NCBI RefSeq assembly: GCF_015355755.1
Contig: NZ_JACVEE010000001.1
Span: 1,302,001 to 1,366,000, forward strand
Source of the DNA: Nocardia sp. XZ_19_385
GTDB taxonomy: Bacteria; Actinomycetota; Actinomycetes; Mycobacteriales; Mycobacteriaceae
Direction: 5' to 3'
DNA length: 64,000 bases
The notes beneath the pieces were generated by a model. It was not told where the DNA came from, searched no databases, and saw only the letters and a program-made list of their open reading frames with translations. A program made the position numbers and the translations under genes. Numbering within the stretch: the stretch's first letter is position 1; every line of letters begins with the position of its first letter. This document shows, piece after piece, positions 1 to 8,210 of this stretch.

Positions 1-547
1 CCTCCACCAGCGGTTTTATCCGAGGTTGCAGCACGGCGACCATTTCGCCGCGCTTGAACGCAGGCGGCTCGCCGTGCATCAGGAACCAGTTCGTGAGCAG
101 TGCGGATACGTCGCGTTCGGCCAGGAAGCAGCGCAGGTCGGCCGGCAGGTCGGAATCGTCTATATACAGCCAGATTTCGTCACCCTTGTCGACATGCCAC
201 AGGCGTGCGAAGGAGGTCATCAAGCTGATGTACCGGAGTCCGATATCCAGGGCCGAGCGGAGGGTGGGGCTGCTGAGAATCGCCATGCCCACCACACCGT
301 GTGTAGTGACCCTGGTACGCGCGCCGGCCTCACAGCCCAGACCTGGCGGATCTCCCAGCAGCGTGACGAGATTGCGCACCAGCTTCAGCTCCTGGGCGGC
401 CGAGATCTCCGCACCGGGAGTCTTCAGCACCACCGGATCGATTCCGGTGCCGCGCAACAGGTCGGTGCGGGTCAGATCGTGATCGTCGGCGACATCGACG
501 AGGATTGCCGCGTTCGCGACCGAGCGCCGCCACTCCCATGAGGCCAC
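1..547 (-). CDS. AraC/VirS-like transcriptional regulator, C-terminus cut by window edge
   Basis: Reading the minus strand from a GTG at 547 gives an uninterrupted frame to position 1. It contains RRSVANAAILVDVADDHDL, then TPGAEISAAQEL and LGDPPGLGCEAG. The same stretches occur, slightly changed, in the neighbouring complete regulator at 662-1807, so the two are tandem paralogs. What is visible is most of the N-terminal arabinose-binding-type sensor domain (PF12625 type, inferred by eye). The AraC HTH would lie outside the window. The start is uncertain: the GTG at 547 has AAGG only 4 nt upstream, and the frame stays open further upstream. The paralogs align only from RRSVANAAIL onward. Confidence 0.75.
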   Translation of the reverse strand, partial: MASWEWRRSVANAAILVDVADDHDLTRTDLLRGTGIDPVVLKTPGAEISAAQELKLVRNLVTLLGDPPGLGCEAGARTRVTTHGVVGMAILSSPTLRSALDIGLRYISLMTSFARLWHVDKGDEIWLYIDDSDLPADLRCFLAERDVSALLTNWFLMHGEPPAFKRGEMVAVLQPRIKPLVE

Positions 548-568
548 CGCCTTATGATTTCGCGCGGC

Positions 569-599
569 TGGCCGGGACACGCAAGTTTCTGGCCGGACA
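569..599. promoter_or_regulatory. Direct repeat TGGCCGG, 21 bp apart, upstream of the first AraC gene
   Basis: TGGCCGGGACA starts at 569 and TGGCCGGACA at 590, exactly 21 bp apart and just upstream of the partial regulator's start. Direct half-sites spaced two helical turns apart are typical of AraC-family binding. The same core recurs upstream of the second regulator (1844-1908). Inferred operator, no experimental support. Confidence 0.35.
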
Positions 600-661
600 T
601 AGTAAGGACACGATGTCGTCCTACTTGTCCGCATCCGCGCCCGCGGCACAGCTTTTCGGAG

Positions 662-1807
662 TCAGCGGACCACGGCGTGCGACCGAGCGCTGACCGCATC
701 GCGCGCGAAACGCCCTGGTGAGATGCCACGCCACTGCTTGAAAGCAGTCGAAAAGCTCGGTGCCCCGGAGTATCCCATCCGGTAGGCGACATCCTCGACC
801 GTCAGTCCGGTGGACAGTAGATCCTCGGCCAGGCTGCCATAGGTCTCGACACACAACTGCCGATACGAGGTGCCCTCCTCGGCGAGGCGGCGGCGCATGG
901 TGCGCAGGCTCAGGTTCAGGGCGGCGGCCACGTCCTCCTGGGTGACCCGGCCGTTGATGCGGCGCATCAGCACCTCGCGCACCGATCCGGCGAAACCCTG
1001 CCGCAGGCCACGCCTTTCCAGCAGCTCCGCGCACTGTTCCTCGACCAGGATCGCGGTCATCGGGTTCGCGAACGGCATCGGCTGGTCGAAATCGGAGGCA
1101 TCGATGACGGCGGTGTGCGGGCCGGCGCCGTCCACCACCGGGATCTCGAATTGCTCCGACAGGAGTGGCCCCAACCGCGTCCGCAACCCACCCGACAGCT
1201 CGATGCGCAGGATCTGCGGCGGGGCCCCCAGGGCCATCATCCAGTTCATCAGGATCGCCGAAATCTCCCACTCGACCAGGAATCCGCGCAGATCTTCGGG
1301 CACATTGCTGTCGTCGAGACAGACCACCGCTTCGGTGCCGCGGTAGGTGTGCCAGTAGTGCATGTAGGACGACAACCGGTGGTATCGGACCGCCACGTCG
1401 AGGGCCGCGCGCACCGTGGGACTGCTCACCATCGCCAGCCCGAACGCGCCGTGGGCGGTGGCCGGACTGCGCAAGCCCGCCTCCAGTCCGAGGCCCGGCG
1501 GATCACCCAGCCCTGTTACGACATTGCGGATCAGTTCGAGCTCCTGGGCCGCACCGATTTCCGCGCCGGGCGTGCGGACCGCCTCCGGCGAAATGCCGGT
1601 GCCATGCACACAATCGGACAACGTGAGGCCATGCGCCTGTGCGACGTCGGCGAGGATCGCCGCATTCGCCACCGACCGCCGGCGCTCCTCGGGAGACGGC
1701 GTCGCAGAGCGGGGGTCGGGCGACAGGTGGGCCACGCCTACATCGTGGTCGCGGATGGCCGCTTTCCGCAAGCCGTTGGCCGAACATCGAATGCGCTGGG
1801 CGCCCAA
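662..1807 (-). CDS. AraC family transcriptional regulator (VirS-like)
   Basis: 381-residue maximal frame. The N-terminal two thirds resemble the arabinose-binding-domain group of AraC regulators (as in mycobacterial VirS). The last ~90 residues carry the double HTH: VTQEDVAAALNLSLRTMRRR is the first helix-turn-helix and LTVEDVAYRMGYSGAPSFST, then FKQWRGISPGRF, the second, which is the classic AraC signature. The gene is divergent from an SDR oxidoreductase gene, an arrangement in which such regulators often control the neighbour. The start is poorly defined: 1807 is a TTG without a ribosome binding site, GTG codons occur near 1735 and about codon 45, and conservation with the upstream paralog begins only at ERRRSVANAAIL. 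A start inside the first 45 codons is therefore likely. Confidence 0.85.
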   Translation of the reverse strand: MGAQRIRCSANGLRKAAIRDHDVGVAHLSPDPRSATPSPEERRRSVANAAILADVAQAHGLTLSDCVHGTGISPEAVRTPGAEIGAAQELELIRNVVTGLGDPPGLGLEAGLRSPATAHGAFGLAMVSSPTVRAALDVAVRYHRLSSYMHYWHTYRGTEAVVCLDDSNVPEDLRGFLVEWEISAILMNWMMALGAPPQILRIELSGGLRTRLGPLLSEQFEIPVVDGAGPHTAVIDASDFDQPMPFANPMTAILVEEQCAELLERRGLRQGFAGSVREVLMRRINGRVTQEDVAAALNLSLRTMRRRLAEEGTSYRQLCVETYGSLAEDLLSTGLTVEDVAYRMGYSGAPSFSTAFKQWRGISPGRFARDAVSARSHAVVR

Positions 1808-1843
1808 AGATTCGGCAACCTCCCGCGAACTCGGCGCATCCGC

Positions 1844-1908
1844 TGGCCGAAGTTCGAAAGTGTGGCCGGAAAGCTGTGGCCGAAGTTCGCAGATCAGTGG
1901 CCGAAACC
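1844..1908. promoter_or_regulatory. Iterated TGGCCGAA(GTTCG) motifs between AraC gene and SDR gene
   Basis: Copies start at 1844 (TGGCCGAAGTTCGA), 1863 (TGGCCGGAAAG), 1877 (TGGCCGAAGTTCGC) and 1898 (TGGCCGAAACC). The spacings are 19, 14 and 21 bp, all in one orientation. A related TTGGCCGAACATCGA sits at 1776. The core matches the pair at 569-599 upstream of the paralogous regulator. The 1844-1908 cluster lies upstream of the AraC frame, in the divergent promoter region shared with the SDR gene, so an AraC operator array is the simplest reading. This is inference from pattern only. Confidence 0.4.
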
Positions 1909-2051
1909 CCTAAATACCAAGCGATTTCGCTCCGATGTGCGCTATATGACCGCTTTGCGCAAGGTCATGACCCGTAATCGCATGGCAACTGTGCGTTCGC
2001 ACGCCTAGCGTTGTAGCTATCGTCGAGCAGACCAAGGTAGGCGAAACCACA

Positions 2052-2780
2052 ATGCCGAAAAAGACGCTTGCTGGAACACGAGTCGCCATCACCGGAGGCA
2101 CCTACGGGATCGGTAAGGAGGCCGCGCTGGCCTTCTTGGCCGCGGGCGCCGAGGTCGCTATCGGCGACGCCGATCCGGGCAAGGTACGCGCGATCACCTC
2201 CCAACTGAACCGGATCCACGGCGCCGACGTGGTCGGTCTACCGGTGGATGTCACCGACGGCGGCCGGTTCGCCGAATTCCTGGACCACGCCGAACGCAGA
2301 CTGGGCGGGCTCGATGTGGTGGTCAACGCCGCCGACATCGGGCCGACCGGGACCTTCCTCACCGAATCGCAGGCCGAATCCGATCGCCAGATCGATTGCA
2401 ACCTGCGCGCGGTGATCACCGGATCCCGTTTGGCGGGAATCCGGTTCGTCGAGCAGGGGCACGGTCACATCGTCAATATCGGCTCGGCCATCGGCGTCAC
2501 CGCGTCGCTGGGCGCGGCGGTGTATTCCGCGACCAAACACGCGGTAGTCGGGCTCGGCACGGCGCTGCATCGGGGTCTCGCCGAACAGGGCGTCATCGTC
2601 AGCACCATCGCGCCCGGATACGCGCCCGACCCGGAGGCGGTGGCCGACGCCATCGTCGACTGTGTCGAACATCAGCGGGCCGGGTTAGTGGTCGTGCCGC
2701 CCAACGGGTGGTTTCGCACCGCGGTTCCGGACCCCGTTCAGCTGAGGCACACGATGCGGCGGATGCTAGGCATGGTCTGA
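2052..2780 (+). CDS. SDR family NAD(P)-dependent oxidoreductase
   Basis: 242 residues, a normal length for a classical short-chain dehydrogenase/reductase. Visible motifs are the Rossmann TGGTYGIG near residue 15 (TGxxxGIG), VDVTDGG for the adenine pocket, NAADIG where NNAG is usual, an active-site serine in NIGSAIG, and YSATKH (YxxxK) near residue 157. The substrate cannot be told. The gene is transcribed away from the AraC regulator and ends 5 nt before the convergent acyl-CoA ligase gene. The ATG at 2052 has only a weak AGG about 16 nt upstream. A lipid- or steroid-related substrate would fit the VirS-type neighbour and the adjacent ligase, but that is inference. Confidence 0.88.
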   Translation: MPKKTLAGTRVAITGGTYGIGKEAALAFLAAGAEVAIGDADPGKVRAITSQLNRIHGADVVGLPVDVTDGGRFAEFLDHAERRLGGLDVVVNAADIGPTGTFLTESQAESDRQIDCNLRAVITGSRLAGIRFVEQGHGHIVNIGSAIGVTASLGAAVYSATKHAVVGLGTALHRGLAEQGVIVSTIAPGYAPDPEAVADAIVDCVEHQRAGLVVVPPNGWFRTAVPDPVQLRHTMRRMLGMV

Positions 2781-2785
2781 GGGTT

Positions 2786-4408
2786 TCACAGATCACGCAA
2801 AACGCGCTTGAGGACCTTCCCGGTCGGGTTGCGGGGCAGTTCATCGACGAACAGCACATCCCGCGGGACCTTGAACCGGGCCAGGTTCTGCTTCACATGA
2901 TCGCGCACCTCGTCTTCGGTGAGCGAATGACCTTCGCGCACAACGACAACCGTGCGCAGCCGCTGGCCGTGCTTGGGGTCCTCGACGCCGAAGGCGGTGA
3001 CCTCCTCGACGGCGGGATGGGCGGCGAGCAGCTCCTCCACCTCGCCGGGGAAGACGTTCTCGCCGCCGGAGACGATCATGTCGTCGTCCCGGCCGTCGAC
3101 GAAAAGCCTTCCGGCGCGGTCGAAATGGCCGACGTCGCCGGTGGACATGAGTTTGCCGATGCGGTCCTTGTCGCCGCCGCCGGTGTAGCCCTCGAACTGG
3201 TAGGTGTTACCGACGAAGATGCGGCCGGTCTTGCCCGGTGGCAGCTCGAAACCGTTGTTGTCCAGGATCTTCACGGTGGTGCTCGGGGCGGGCGTGCCGA
3301 CACAACCGGGTTCTTCCGCGAGATCGGCCGGGGTGGCGATGGTCGCATAGGCCACCTCCGTGGAGCCGTACACGTTGTAGACCACCGGGCCGAAAGCTTC
3401 GGTGACGCGCTGGCACAGGTCCGCACCCAGCTGCGAGCCCGCGACGAAGATGATGCGCAGGCGCGAAAGGTTCTTTCCGGCACGGGATTCCGGAGGCAAA
3501 TCGACCAGGCGCTGCAGCATCACCGGGACCGCGACCAAGGCGGTCGCACCGTTCTCGTCGAGGCTGTCGATGACGGCCTGCGGGTCGAACCGGCGGCGGA
3601 TCACGAGCGTGGAACCGAATCCGACCGCCATCATGACGTGCGCGAACCCGAGCGTGTGAAACAGGGGCGCAGGGCATTCGGTGATTTCCCGGGCCCGGAA
3701 CGGGACTCGGCCGAGGATCGCGCCCAGCGGGGCAAGGGAACTCGGTTCGCTGCGCGGTGCGCCCTTCGGGGTGCCGGTGGTGCCGCTGGTCAGCAGGATG
3801 ATCCGGGCCGAGGTGGTGGCGCGCCGCGGCGCCGTGCGGGCTCCGCTCGCGATCAGGTTGTCCAAGGTGTCGACGCCGGGTTTGTCGGTCCAGGCCCGGT
3901 AGCGGCCCCGGGCGGGCGCGAGGTCGCCCAGGATGCCCGCGTATTCGTCGTCGTACACCAGCAGGTCGGTGCCTTCACGGCTGACCACCTCACGCAGCTG
4001 CGGGCCGGCGAAATCGGTGTTCAACAAGACGATTCGGGCCCCGCACTTGGCGGCGGCGAACACCGCGTAGTGGAACCCGCGATGGTTGCGGGCCAGGATC
4101 GCGACCCCTTCGCCGTCGCGCAGACCCCGCGCTCGCCATGCGTTCGCCAAAGCCGTTGTGCGCTCGTCGAGTTCACGGAAGGTGACGGTGCCGAGTTCAT
4201 CGATGATGGCCGGGCGATTCCGGTAGCGCTGCGCGGCGACGGTGACCAAACCGCCCATCATCCCCGAACGCACCACCGCCGCACCCATTTTCGCCAGCCG
4301 GTCCGGCCGCTCGGGTGTTACGAGTCCGGCGCGCACCGCGAGCGAGGCGTAATACGCCTCGTCGGCCACCCGCCGCACCGCCGTACCAATCGGGTTGGCG
4401 AACTTCAT
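2786..4408 (-). CDS. Fatty-acyl-CoA ligase (ANL superfamily, FadD type)
   Basis: 540 residues, the full length of a FadD-type acyl-CoA synthetase. The ATP-binding P-loop is LLTSGTTGTPKGA, followed by VYGSTEVAYA (A5 motif), STGDVGHFDRAGRLFVDGR, DDDMIVSGGENVFPGEVEE (A7-A8) and a C-terminal NPTGKVLKR with the catalytic lysine. The reaction is ATP-dependent activation of a carboxylate to the acyl-AMP and then the CoA thioester. Start: the ATG at 4408 has AGGAGGG 8 nt upstream. The frame extends to 4450 but that extension lacks a ribosome site. It reminds me of mycobacterial FadD12 or FadD2, but I cannot assign an ortholog. The chain-length preference is not readable. Confidence 0.9.
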   Translation of the reverse strand: MKFANPIGTAVRRVADEAYYASLAVRAGLVTPERPDRLAKMGAAVVRSGMMGGLVTVAAQRYRNRPAIIDELGTVTFRELDERTTALANAWRARGLRDGEGVAILARNHRGFHYAVFAAAKCGARIVLLNTDFAGPQLREVVSREGTDLLVYDDEYAGILGDLAPARGRYRAWTDKPGVDTLDNLIASGARTAPRRATTSARIILLTSGTTGTPKGAPRSEPSSLAPLGAILGRVPFRAREITECPAPLFHTLGFAHVMMAVGFGSTLVIRRRFDPQAVIDSLDENGATALVAVPVMLQRLVDLPPESRAGKNLSRLRIIFVAGSQLGADLCQRVTEAFGPVVYNVYGSTEVAYATIATPADLAEEPGCVGTPAPSTTVKILDNNGFELPPGKTGRIFVGNTYQFEGYTGGGDKDRIGKLMSTGDVGHFDRAGRLFVDGRDDDMIVSGGENVFPGEVEELLAAHPAVEEVTAFGVEDPKHGQRLRTVVVVREGHSLTEDEVRDHVKQNLARFKVPRDVLFVDELPRNPTGKVLKRVLRDL

Positions 4409-4537
4409 CACCCGACCCTCCTCTGCTCTCCACGGCCACTCTGCGGGCATATGACTTCACAGTAGGGTCTGCCACATCGATCCGTCGACCGAATGCCCCC
4501 GTGCGATCCGGCCGAACGGCTCGGCAATGATGGACGA

Positions 4538-5011
4538 ATGTCCAGCCACGCGCCTCTGCAGATCACCGTCGACGACCTCAGCGGTCCGGACATCGCCGCG
4601 CTGCTCACCCAGCACCTCGCCGACATGTACGCCCACTCCCCCGAGGACAGCGTGCACGCCCTGGACCTGGACGAACTCCGCAAACCAGAGATCACCTTCT
4701 GGGCCGCGCGGGACGGTGGCACCCTGGTCGGCTGCACCGCCTTGAAGGAACTCGACCCCACCCACGGCGAGATCAAATCCATGCGCACCGCCACCGACTA
4801 CACCGGACGCGGCATCGCCGCCACGCTGCTCACCCACCTCATCTCCGAAGCCCGCGCCCGCGGCTACGCGCGCCTGAGCCTGGAAACCGGCACCTCCGAC
4901 TTCTTCGCCCCCGCGGTCCGCCTCTACCAGCGCCACAGCTTCGATTTCTGCGGCCCCTTCGCCGGCTACACCGAGGACCCGCACAGCATCTTCATGACGC
5001 TGGAGCTCTGA
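4538..5011 (+). CDS. GNAT family N-acetyltransferase
   Basis: 157 residues. The acetyl-CoA binding motif A is recognisable as TGRGIAATLLTHLI (Q/RxxGxG/A pattern) in the middle of the protein, preceded by the beta strand GEIKSMRTATDY. The C-terminal part, SLETGTSDFFAPAVRLYQRH followed by GFxx-like SFDFCGPF, is typical of the YsnE/YhhY-like small GNATs. The acceptor is unknown. The ATG at 4538 was preferred over one at 4493 because the domain begins there, although the ribosome site is weak in either case. It is divergent from the acyl-CoA ligase gene, with 129 bp between the two starts. Confidence 0.85.
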   Translation: MSSHAPLQITVDDLSGPDIAALLTQHLADMYAHSPEDSVHALDLDELRKPEITFWAARDGGTLVGCTALKELDPTHGEIKSMRTATDYTGRGIAATLLTHLISEARARGYARLSLETGTSDFFAPAVRLYQRHSFDFCGPFAGYTEDPHSIFMTLEL

Positions 5012-5035
5012 GCACGAAACCTGTTCCAGCGGACC

Positions 5036-5041
5036 TATATT
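5036..5041 (+). promoter_or_regulatory. -10 element TATATT placed for a leaderless transcript
   Basis: TATATT is followed by 7 nt and then the ATG at 5049. A transcription start at the A of the ATG is therefore expected, giving an mRNA without a leader. An almost identical block (GCGGACYTATATTGGTG) occurs at the same distance before the paralogous gene at 5664. No Shine-Dalgarno sequence is present and no good -35 is seen. Confidence 0.55.
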
Positions 5042-5048
5042 GGTGATC

Positions 5049-5609
5049 ATGACGGCCGGGGGCAACACACGTACGAGACGCAGCCCCAAGTGGTGGCTCG
5101 TCGCGACCAATGCGGTGACGGTGCTGGTCACGCTCTGCTACGCCGTGCTGCTGTGGAACACGGGCACGGAGGGTGAATTCTTCGTGGGGCTGTTCGGTCT
5201 GCTGGCCCTACTGGGCCTCGGTGTGGTCTGGATCATCATCACCATCATCGGCTTGCTCGCCTACCGCACCTTCCTGGCGAGCCTGATCACCCCGCTGATC
5301 GTCCTTACCGGAATGGGACTCGCCTGGGCCGAGATTCCCCAGAAACTGGCCTGGTGGGCGTCCCGCGACGCCCTCGGCAGGGCGGCCTCGACCTGCGACG
5401 AGCACGGAGACAGCGGCCGGATAGGCGTCTACACCATCACTCGAGTTCAGCGCACCCCCGACGGCTGCCTGTTCTACACCGATGGCGGGTTCCTCAATCG
5501 GGTCGGCTTCGCCCACCTCCCCGGCGGCGCTCCTGCCACTCCACCGGCTGTCATGCAATACACCTCGCTCGGTGGCCCGTGGTACCGCTTCATGGAACCC
5601 TGGGACTAG
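5049..5609 (+). CDS. Two-helix membrane protein of unknown function (paralog of next gene)
   Basis: 186 residues. Two transmembrane segments are clear near residues 15-37 (WLVATNAVTVLVTLCYAVLL) and 45-75, perhaps followed by a third hydrophobic stretch around LASLITPLIVLTGMGLAW. The C-terminal ~90 residues are soluble, with a conserved pattern shared with the downstream paralog: ALxRAASTC, IGVYTIT, DGCLFYTDGGFLNRVGFAHL and GGPWYRF. Two cysteines (TC and DGC) are conserved in both, possibly a disulphide on the outside. The ATG at 5049 follows the leaderless promoter; TTG and GTG codons just upstream are less likely. I do not recognise the family. Confidence 0.75.
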   Translation: MTAGGNTRTRRSPKWWLVATNAVTVLVTLCYAVLLWNTGTEGEFFVGLFGLLALLGLGVVWIIITIIGLLAYRTFLASLITPLIVLTGMGLAWAEIPQKLAWWASRDALGRAASTCDEHGDSGRIGVYTITRVQRTPDGCLFYTDGGFLNRVGFAHLPGGAPATPPAVMQYTSLGGPWYRFMEPWD

Positions 5610-5650
5610 TTCTGAACTGGGCGAACGACTTTCCGTCCGGCCCGCGGACT

Positions 5651-5656
5651 TATATT
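5651..5656 (+). promoter_or_regulatory. -10 element TATATT, second leaderless promoter
   Basis: TATATT followed by GGTGTGC and the ATG at 5664, the same 7-nt spacing as at 5036-5041. The shared block GCGGAC(C/T)TATATTGGTG suggests the promoter was duplicated with the gene and kept. Confidence 0.55.
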
Positions 5657-5663
5657 GGTGTGC

Positions 5664-6251
5664 ATGACTATGGGGGGATACACGCAGACGCGCCGCCGGA
5701 CACCGACATGGTGGTTCGTGTGGATGGGCATCTCGACGGCGGGCGTGGCGCTCTGTCTCGCGGCGACGCTGTTCAACCAGGCAGGCGAGGGCGATCCCGT
5801 CAACTACATGCTGTGCGCCATCTTCTTGGTGGCGGCGGGGACTATGTGGTTCGCCTTCGGCATCGTCGGCCTCGCCAGCTATCGCACCTACATCGCAACC
5901 CTGATCGCGCCGATCATGGTCATCGGCTCGGGTCTCATCTTCGGATCCGGCGTGCACGAGACGGTCGCATGGCGAATCTCGAAGGGCGCGTTGGAGCGAG
6001 CCGCCGCTACCTGCCAGGAAAACCGAACCGAACAGCGCATCGGCATCTACGCCATCACCAACGTCGACAAGACCAAGGACGGCTGCGAATTCAGCACCGC
6101 CGCCGGCTTCCTCAACAGCGTCGGCTTCGCCCACTACCCCACCAGCGCCCCGCAGAACAAGTCATCGAAGGGCGGCGACTACAGCTCCTCGACCAGCTAC
6201 ACGCCCTTCGACGGCCCTTGGTACCGCTTCAGTTCGACGTCATCTTGGTGA
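5664..6251 (+). CDS. Membrane protein of unknown function, paralog of the gene at 5049
   Basis: 195 residues with the same layout as its upstream neighbour: a short charged N-terminus with TQTRRRTPTWWFVWMG, two to three hydrophobic helices, then a soluble C-terminal domain. Shared positions include AYRTFLASLI versus SYRTYIATLI, ALERAAATC, RIGIYAITNV, DGCEFSTAAGFLNSVGFAHY and DGPWYRFSS. The pair arose by tandem duplication and probably does the same job at the membrane. No known domain is recognised. It ends 4 nt before the convergent aminotransferase gene. Confidence 0.75.
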   Translation: MTMGGYTQTRRRTPTWWFVWMGISTAGVALCLAATLFNQAGEGDPVNYMLCAIFLVAAGTMWFAFGIVGLASYRTYIATLIAPIMVIGSGLIFGSGVHETVAWRISKGALERAAATCQENRTEQRIGIYAITNVDKTKDGCEFSTAAGFLNSVGFAHYPTSAPQNKSSKGGDYSSSTSYTPFDGPWYRFSSTSSW

Positions 6252-6255
6252 GTCG

Positions 6256-7479
6256 CTAGCCCAAGGCTTTGGTGAAGCCTTCGACGAGTTCGTCGACCTG
6301 GGTGTCGGTCATCACGAAGGACGGGGAGATCTGCATGGCGCCCTGGCCGGCGGCGCGGCCTGAGATGCCGTGGGTGCGGAGGGTTTTGACCAACGGGAGG
6401 CCTTCGGCGGGGTCGGTCAGTTGGATGGCGGCGACGGCGCCGAGGCCGCTGCGGATTTCGGCGACGCGGGGGTGTTCGGCCAGGGGGGCGAGCTTTTCGT
6501 GGAGGGTGGATTCCAGGCGCTTGGATTCGTCCAGGAGGTTCTCGCGCTCGATGATCTCGAGGTTGGCGAGGGCGGCGGCGGCCGCGGCGGCGTGGCCGCC
6601 GTAGGTGTAGCCGTGCCGCCACCAGACGCCGCCGCTGAAGAACGGGTCGGCGATGTGGGGGGCGATGAAGACGGCGCCCATCGGGAGGTAGCCGGAGGTC
6701 AGGCCCTTGGCGGTGGTCATCAGGTCGGGCTGGAGGTCGAAACGCGAGGAGGCGAACCAGGATCCGCCGATGCGGCCGAAACCGGTGACGACCTCGTCGG
6801 CGACGAAGAGGATGTCGTTGTCGCGGCAGATGCGGCGAACCTCGGCGAGGTAGCCCTCCGGCGGCGGGTAGACGCCGCCGGCGCCGATGATGGGTTCGCA
6901 GAAGAACGCGGCGATATGCTCCGCGCCGAGGTCCTCGATCAGGGCGAGCAGCGCTTTGGCGTCGTCCCAGGCGACGATGCGGGTGTCGGCCATGAGATCG
7001 CCGTAACCCTCGGCGTTGACCGGGATACCGGCCAGCGCGGTGCCGCCGACATGCATGCCGTGGTAGGCCTTCTGGCGGCTGACCAGGATCTTCTTGCCCG
7101 GCTTGCCCATTTCCTGCCAGTAGCGGCGGGCCAGTTTGGCGGCGGTGTCGACCGAGTCGGAGCCGCCGGAGGTGAAGAAGATCTTGCTGCCGGGAATCGG
7201 GGCGATGGTCGACAGCTTCTCGGCCAGCTGCTGTGTGCTGGGCGAGGTGAAGTCGCCGAAGTTGGAGTAGTGCGCGATCTGGCGCAGCTGAGCGGCGACG
7301 GCGTCGGCGATCTCACCCCGGCCGTGCCCAATGTTGGTGAACCAGAGGCCGGCGGTGGCATCGAGATAGCGGGTGCCCGCCTGGTCGTAGATGTAGGCGC
7401 CCTCGCCGCGCGCCACCACGAACGCACCGTCCTGCTCGATGGCACCCATATCGGCGAACCCATGCCACAACGCTGTCAT
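6256..7479 (-). CDS. Class III (omega) aminotransferase, PLP-dependent
   Basis: 407 residues, typical for fold-type I class III aminotransferases. Motifs: LWFTNIGHGRGEIADAVA near the N-terminus, FFTSGGSDSVDTAAKLAR (PLP phosphate contact), ILFVADEVVTGFGRIG with the aspartate that contacts the pyridine nitrogen, and TTAKGLTSGYLPMGAV with the PLP lysine. It transfers an amino group between an omega-amine or amino acid and a keto acid such as pyruvate; the exact substrate is not readable. The ATG at 7479 overlaps the TGA of the upstream Pr6Pr gene as ATGA, so translation is probably coupled. A longer frame to 8163 only reads through that upstream gene. Confidence 0.9.
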   Translation of the reverse strand: MTALWHGFADMGAIEQDGAFVVARGEGAYIYDQAGTRYLDATAGLWFTNIGHGRGEIADAVAAQLRQIAHYSNFGDFTSPSTQQLAEKLSTIAPIPGSKIFFTSGGSDSVDTAAKLARRYWQEMGKPGKKILVSRQKAYHGMHVGGTALAGIPVNAEGYGDLMADTRIVAWDDAKALLALIEDLGAEHIAAFFCEPIIGAGGVYPPPEGYLAEVRRICRDNDILFVADEVVTGFGRIGGSWFASSRFDLQPDLMTTAKGLTSGYLPMGAVFIAPHIADPFFSGGVWWRHGYTYGGHAAAAAAALANLEIIERENLLDESKRLESTLHEKLAPLAEHPRVAEIRSGLGAVAAIQLTDPAEGLPLVKTLRTHGISGRAAGQGAMQISPSFVMTDTQVDELVEGFTKALG

Positions 7480-8147
7480 TCCAACCACCTCTGCTTGTCG
7501 GACTCCGCCGCGCCGCACCACCGGCCGGCCAGTTCGCCCAGGGCGACGACGGCGACGGCGAGCAGCGCGAACGCCACACCCAATACCACCAGGCCGATCG
7601 TCATGGAGACGTATCCCTGGCCGCGCGGGTCGAGGAACGGGTACGGATACCAGTTCACGATCGGCCCCCGGAACAGGGTATACGCGCCGTATGCGGCCGG
7701 GTACGCCAGCCATGTCCCGACCAGTTTCGCGCTGATACCGAGCGCGTACGGCGCCACCATCCAGTCCGCGATCATGACGATCGGCAGCACCCGATGCAGG
7801 ACGTCGTTGACCCACGGCTGTTCCGCGCCGAGCGCCACGTGCGACAGCAGCACCGCGTACACGATCCCGGTGATGACCAGATAGAGCGTGGCCGCGCCGC
7901 GCCACAGCTGCCAGCGCCGGCCGCTCGGATCGAGGATGCCGCCGATCAGCAAGGTCACCATGGCGAGGATGTTCGACTGGACGGTGAAGTAGCTGAAATG
8001 GTTGGCCAGGGTGTAGCCATATGACCCGGCTTGCTGCACCGGCCCGGCGATCAGGGCCGTCAGACTCAGCACGGCGAAGGCGATACGCAGGGCCCGCAGC
8101 CAGCGCGGAGAGCTCACGGACCTCGGAGACACCTCGACGGCGTGCAT
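7476..8147 (-). CDS. Pr6Pr family membrane protein
   Basis: 223 residues with six hydrophobic segments, matching the Pr6Pr group of actinobacterial integral membrane proteins. Signature stretches are NHFSYFTVQSNILAMV, RGAATLYLVITGIVYAVLL, HRVLPIVMIADWMVAPYA, RGPIVNWYPYPFLDPR and QGY. A second copy lies directly upstream (8211-8846). The function of the family is not established as far as I know. The gene overlaps the following aminotransferase gene by 4 nt, so the two are co-translated. ATG start at 8147. Confidence 0.85.
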   Translation of the reverse strand: MHAVEVSPRSVSSPRWLRALRIAFAVLSLTALIAGPVQQAGSYGYTLANHFSYFTVQSNILAMVTLLIGGILDPSGRRWQLWRGAATLYLVITGIVYAVLLSHVALGAEQPWVNDVLHRVLPIVMIADWMVAPYALGISAKLVGTWLAYPAAYGAYTLFRGPIVNWYPYPFLDPRGQGYVSMTIGLVVLGVAFALLAVAVVALGELAGRWCGAAESDKQRWLE

Positions 8148-8210
8148 CCGGCGATTCTCCCACGACGGGTATGGCAGCGGCCCGGGCGGTTTGATTCGCT
8201 CAGGGATTGC

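Noticed and set aside
2396..4465. 689-codon plus-strand frame opposite the acyl-CoA ligase gene
   Set aside because: Shadow of the ligase gene; no domains, while the minus frame shows all ANL motifs.
6256..8163. 635-residue fusion of a membrane region and aminotransferase
   Set aside because: The upstream part is the Pr6Pr gene read in the wrong frame. The aminotransferase has its own ATG at 7479 in an ATGA overlap.
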